Positions 14,155 to 17,166 of a DNA stretch of 17,166 nt are shown here, in pieces. The position numbers and the translations under genes are program-made. Position 1 is the first letter of the stretch; every line of letters starts with the position of its first letter. Below the pieces are notes generated by a model. That model saw only the letters and a program-made list of their open reading frames with translations, was not told where the DNA came from and made no database searches. This DNA comes from Actinomycetes bacterium (GTDB lineage Bacteria; Actinomycetota; Acidimicrobiia; Acidimicrobiales; JAMCPL01): NCBI GenBank assembly GCA_021846725.1, contig JAJZWK010000021.1, positions 1-17,166 on the forward strand. The letters are read 5' to 3'.

Positions 14155-15447
14155 ATGGCTCTCAAGGTAGATCAGATTTTTGATGATCTGAATTTGGTGA
14201 CAGATGAGATGCCGGGAGCTCGTTCAGTTGCACTTGGCGTGTTTGTAGGTGTTGGTTCACGCGATGAGGATGCCAAGTTCTCTGGCGCATCACACCTGTT
14301 GGAGCATTTGGTGTTCAAGGGAACTGCCGAGTTGACAGCCAGGCAAATAGCTATATCCATGGATTTGATGGGCGGCGAGTCCAATGGTTTCACTTCCAGG
14401 GAGTCTACCTATTTTTACGTGCGGGTCTTACCGGAAGATCTTACAGAGGCTGCCGCAATACTTTTTGGGATGTTGAGCATTCCGGCATTGCGGGAGAGCG
14501 ACTTGGCCTCAGAGCGTCAGGTAGTACTGGATGAGATAGCCATGAATATGGACAATCCACATGATGTCTGTGCTCAGCGTTGTCAAGAGGCTCTTTTTCA
14601 TGGTCACCCACTCGGCAATGAAGTCTCCGGTACTGTAGAAAGTGTAGAGGCTATAAATGCAGAAATGCTAAGGGATTGGTTTGAGTCTTATTACAGGCGT
14701 TCCAATATAGTAATAGCGGCAGCCGGAGCGTTTGATGATGAGCAGTTGATATCACTCGTGGAGAGATGGTTTAGCTCTCGTGAGGGAGGCAAAAGTCCTC
14801 AGCGTGTACCTCCCTTGAGTAATCAGATTCCTCTGGTAGTAACCAGGAGAGATACAGAGCAGGCCAGTATGGAGATAACATTTAGGGGTTTCTCTCGTCA
14901 CGATAAAAATCGGTGGAGTGCCGAAGTACTGGACCAGATCGTTGGAGGGTCAATGTCATCGCGCCTGTTCCAAGAGATAAGAGAAAAAAGGGGGCTTGCC
15001 TATTCTGTATGGAGCGATGTAACTCGATATGATGATACCGGTTCATTCTCTATCAGTGCCGGGTGTGCACCGGGTAATCTCATGGAAGTACTTTTTCTTT
15101 CGGGTGGTATATTAGCGGATGTGGCCGCCAAGGGAGTCACCGCTGAAGAGATCGATTTGGCTAAGAAGCATTTGAGGTCGGGGTTGCTGCTCTCTCAGGA
15201 GCATCCTGTTTCGCGTATGGCCGGGATAGGATCCTCGCTGTTGCATTATGGGAGAGTTATAGACATTGATGAGATACTATCTAATGTAGATGCTGTGACC
15301 GTCGACGACGTTACGAGAGTGGCCTCCACCCTGTCGTCATCACCGATGACCCTTTCTGTCGTGGGACCTTTTGATGAGGATTCCTTCGCGGGTTGGTCTA
15401 GCGGTAATCTGCATGAGGTGCTGTCGAGAGTTTCTTCTACCACATAG
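14155..15447 (+). CDS. M16-family zinc peptidase (processing-peptidase-like)
   Basis: The 430-residue protein belongs to the M16B group related to mitochondrial processing peptidase. It has the inverted zinc motif HLLEH (47-51), with H47 and H51 as ligands and E50 as catalytic base, and the third ligand Glu127 in VVLDEIAMNMDNP about 75 residues later. The C-terminal domain has IREKRGLAYSVWS and the glycine-rich loop typical of the second M16 half. There is no signal peptide, so it is probably cytoplasmic; the substrate is unknown. Its place right after pnp is common in actinobacteria, where the gene is often called pepR. The start ATG 14155 lies 19 bp after pnp with no ribosome binding site and the sequence TTAATTA before it. 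The 3' end overlaps the convergent aldolase gene by 11 bp. Confidence 0.9.
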   Translation: MALKVDQIFDDLNLVTDEMPGARSVALGVFVGVGSRDEDAKFSGASHLLEHLVFKGTAELTARQIAISMDLMGGESNGFTSRESTYFYVRVLPEDLTEAAAILFGMLSIPALRESDLASERQVVLDEIAMNMDNPHDVCAQRCQEALFHGHPLGNEVSGTVESVEAINAEMLRDWFESYYRRSNIVIAAAGAFDDEQLISLVERWFSSREGGKSPQRVPPLSNQIPLVVTRRDTEQASMEITFRGFSRHDKNRWSAEVLDQIVGGSMSSRLFQEIREKRGLAYSVWSDVTRYDDTGSFSISAGCAPGNLMEVLFLSGGILADVAAKGVTAEEIDLAKKHLRSGLLLSQEHPVSRMAGIGSSLLHYGRVIDIDEILSNVDAVTVDDVTRVASTLSSSPMTLSVVGPFDEDSFAGWSSGNLHEVLSRVSSTT

Positions 15448-16141
15448 AGCGCATTAGCCGATAGACATCGATAAGCGATGTAGTAGCTTTTTCTGGGAGT
15501 GGTTGCATAGCTCCAAGCTGAGTTGCCCCGAGTACTATTTGCGCTATCTTCTCGACCAAAATAGTTACCTCCAGAGCGTGATCCGGAGATTTACCAATCG
15601 CCACCATGCCGTGGTTGGCAAGTAGCGTGGCGCTCCTTCCCTCCAGCGTGGCTACTGCATTTGCCGCCATATCCGGCGTTCCGCTCATTCCGTATGCCGA
15701 TACCTGTATGTCTCCTCCAAGGTAGATAATGGCTTCGTCCATCCATGCAGGTATGGGCTTGCCAGCCAAGGCAAACATACTCGCGTGTACTGGGTGGGAG
15801 TGGATGACTGCTTTTACATCTGAGAAGCGATTGTAGCAGTCCAGATGAAGTAATTTTTCAGAGGAAGGAGATTGTGTGCCTTCGAGTACGTTTCCGTGTG
15901 TATCCATTATGACAAGATCTCCAATGTTCATTTCCTCGTATGGAATAGAGGAGGGGGTGATACATACATTGCCATTGTTTAGGAGAGCGGATACGTTACC
16001 CTGGGTGCCCTCTACAAGCCCTTTGGCATACATTCTTTTAGCGACTTCCAGCACCTGATGTCGGGTGGCATCATTGTCGACCTGTGCTTTCCTGTCGACC
16101 TGTGTCGATTGGGTAGAATGTGCTGGTTGATCTATTTCCAT
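15437..16141 (-). CDS. Class II aldolase/adducin-family protein
   Basis: The 234-residue protein matches the zinc-dependent fuculose-phosphate aldolase fold. It has GLVEGTQGNVSALL (41-54, phosphate-binding loop), SSE (93-95, catalytic-type Glu95), HSHP (114-117, zinc ligands H114 and H116) and LLANHGMVAIG (173-183, third zinc ligand H177). Relatives cleave or epimerise sugar phosphates such as L-fuculose-1-phosphate or L-ribulose-5-phosphate, or act in methionine salvage; the sequence does not settle the substrate. The first 28 residues are polar, carry a small internal duplication (VDRKAQVD), and are not part of the fold. ATG 16141 is the farthest start before an in-frame stop but has no ribosome binding site, so a downstream start is possible. 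No sugar-pathway partner is nearby. Confidence 0.85.
   Translation of the reverse strand: MEIDQPAHSTQSTQVDRKAQVDNDATRHQVLEVAKRMYAKGLVEGTQGNVSALLNNGNVCITPSSIPYEEMNIGDLVIMDTHGNVLEGTQSPSSEKLLHLDCYNRFSDVKAVIHSHPVHASMFALAGKPIPAWMDEAIIYLGGDIQVSAYGMSGTPDMAANAVATLEGRSATLLANHGMVAIGKSPDHALEVTILVEKIAQIVLGATQLGAMQPLPEKATTSLIDVYRLMRSMW
16075..16104. repeat. 12-bp direct repeat in the aldolase gene, 18-bp period
   Basis: TGTCGACCTGTG occurs at 16075-16086 and again at 16093-16104, near the start of the leftward aldolase gene. It codes for the repeated QVD in the polar N-terminal extension. Confidence 0.85.
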
Positions 16142-16478
16142 GCTTTATAGACTACCATTATTGCTATATTAGAGGCTCGGCACGCTGGTTGTTCTCTGTC
16201 CCCGCCCCCCGTGCCGCCACTCGTTCCCACTCCTGTCATCATCTTTTCGCCGCCGCCCGTCTCACTATCCGCTCCTACTACCGCTGCCACCCGTCGCCAC
16301 TCTAAAATTATCGATATCTAATGTTAGTATTAGGACTATTTACATGATAAAATAATATTTAGATAACTGCGTTTGAGTTATTGAGCGAACCGCATGACGA
16401 AGATTAGCAATTAAACTGCACGACTAAGATGGGTAGCAGAATTGTACGGCAACGATAGATGACGAAGATGGGTAAGTG
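16142..16478. other. Intergenic region with C-rich tract and short repeats
   Basis: This lies between the divergent aldolase and transporter genes. From 16195 to 16302 the + strand is mostly C and T with very little G or A, including CCCCGCCCCCC. From 16306 the sequence turns AT-rich. From 16394 to 16478 there are three imperfect copies of an ATGACGAAGAT-like motif (starting about 16394, 16420 and 16459), two of them followed by GGGTA. Promoters for both genes should be here, but none stands out. Confidence 0.5.
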
Positions 16479-17166
16479 GTGAAAAGATTGAGCGATACGA
16501 ATTCATATATGCATGCCAGCGACCAGGACGACAGATACAAGGGAAAGTGGTTGGCGCTTTCAAACACCACATTGGGGATGTTAATGGTCGTGATAAACTC
16601 GACCATTATACTTATATCGTTACCTGATATATTTAGAGGAATTCACCTGGACCCACTCTTACCGAGTAATACTGATTACTTTCTCTGGCTCTTGATGGGC
16701 TATATGGTTGCTACTGCTGTCTTGGTGGTGAGCTTTGGCAGGCTTGGTGATATGTATGGTCGCGTCAAGATGTACAACCTTGGGTTCGTTATATTCACAA
16801 TATTTTCCATAATGCTTTCTATCACATGGATGCAGGGTCCGGCGGGTGCTATGTGGTTGATATCTATGCGTATTTTGCAGGGTGTCGGAGGGGCACTAAT
16901 CTTTGCAAACTCCTCCGCCATTTTGACGGATGCTTTTCCTCAACATCAGAGGGGATTGGCTCTTGGCGTCAATCAAGTGGCTGCTATTGGCGGATCGTTT
17001 CTTGGGCTGATCATAGGAGGGCTACTCGGACCTGTCGAATGGCATCTGGTATTTGTCGTATCTGCTCCTATAGGCATATTTGGTACTATATGGTCGTATT
17101 TCAATCTTCATGAGCATGGGGTGCGTCAAGCATCCAAGATAGACTGGTGGGGAAATATCACCTTTG
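16479..17166 (+). CDS. MFS transporter, DHA2-type drug/proton antiporter (partial)
   Basis: The open frame runs off the right edge after 229 codons. It shows the hallmarks of a 14-helix DHA2 drug:H+ antiporter. Helix 1 (about 24-50) contains INSTIILISLPDI, matching the family motif near the end of helix 1. The cytoplasmic loop after helix 2 carries motif A, GRLGDMYGRVK (87-97, Asp91). RILQGVGGALIFANSSAIL (131-149) corresponds to helix 4. The antiporter motif C region reads GGSFLGLIIGGLLG (171-184), where the usual Pro of GP is Leu177. The substrate is unknown. The start is uncertain: GTG 16479 follows a stop and has only a weak upstream match, while ATG 16509 and TTG 16488 are alternatives that keep all helices. 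Confidence 0.85.
   Translation, partial: MKRLSDTNSYMHASDQDDRYKGKWLALSNTTLGMLMVVINSTIILISLPDIFRGIHLDPLLPSNTDYFLWLLMGYMVATAVLVVSFGRLGDMYGRVKMYNLGFVIFTIFSIMLSITWMQGPAGAMWLISMRILQGVGGALIFANSSAILTDAFPQHQRGLALGVNQVAAIGGSFLGLIIGGLLGPVEWHLVFVVSAPIGIFGTIWSYFNLHEHGVRQASKIDWWGNITF

Noticed and set aside
16120..16305. Rightward 61-codon frame through the C-rich tract.
   Set aside because: The composition reflects the tract, there is no ribosome binding site, and it overlaps the start of the aldolase gene.

Overview
The window carries a conserved bacterial translation and RNA-processing cluster, with a few accessory genes and degraded sequence at its edges. It probably comes from an actinobacterium. The evidence is the gene order rimP-nusA-infB-rbfA-truB-ribF followed by rpsO-pnp-M16 peptidase, the actinobacterial look of the PNPase and IF2, and several GTG starts. 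Base composition is moderate rather than high GC, and the genes use ATA (Ile) and AGA/AGG (Arg) freely, so this is not a typical high-GC actinomycete. A lineage such as Acidimicrobiia is possible, but that is inference.

Layout. 1-134 (-): 5' end of an unknown membrane protein, running off the left edge. 335-748 (+): a dead toxin-antitoxin pair, a Phd-type antitoxin with a one-base frameshift followed by a truncated VapC (PIN) toxin. 697-1515 (-): an unknown membrane protein with an acidic head and a basic tail. 1631-1728: a pair of 28-bp direct repeats. 1749-2252 (-): a split-barrel flavin-binding (PNPOx-like) protein. 2253-2659: regulatory region with an inverted repeat, a candidate promoter and a terminator-like hairpin. 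2660-10215 (+): rimP, nusA, infB, rbfA, truB and ribF, with a second pair of repeats between infB and rbfA. 10235-10915 (-): PAP2 phosphatase. 11162-15447 (+): rpsO with a good promoter, then pnp with a long structured leader, then an M16 zinc peptidase. 15437-16141 (-): class II aldolase/adducin protein, overlapping the peptidase gene tail to tail. 16195-16302: strongly strand-biased C-rich tract. 16479-17166 (+): 5' part of a DHA2-type MFS transporter, running off the right edge.

How the genes work together. RimP and RbfA mature the 30S subunit, NusA controls transcription elongation and termination, IF2 (infB) starts translation, TruB makes pseudouridine 55 in tRNA, RibF makes FMN and FAD, S15 is a primary 30S binding protein, and PNPase degrades RNA. 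The YlxR-type gene often found between nusA and infB is absent. No DUF503-type gene lies between infB and rbfA, where repeats are found instead.

I see no clear new multi-gene system. The least expected items are the toxin-antitoxin relic, the two related repeat pairs, the freshly duplicated proline-rich repeat in IF2, the glycine-rich insert in RibF, and the leader regions upstream of rimP and pnp.
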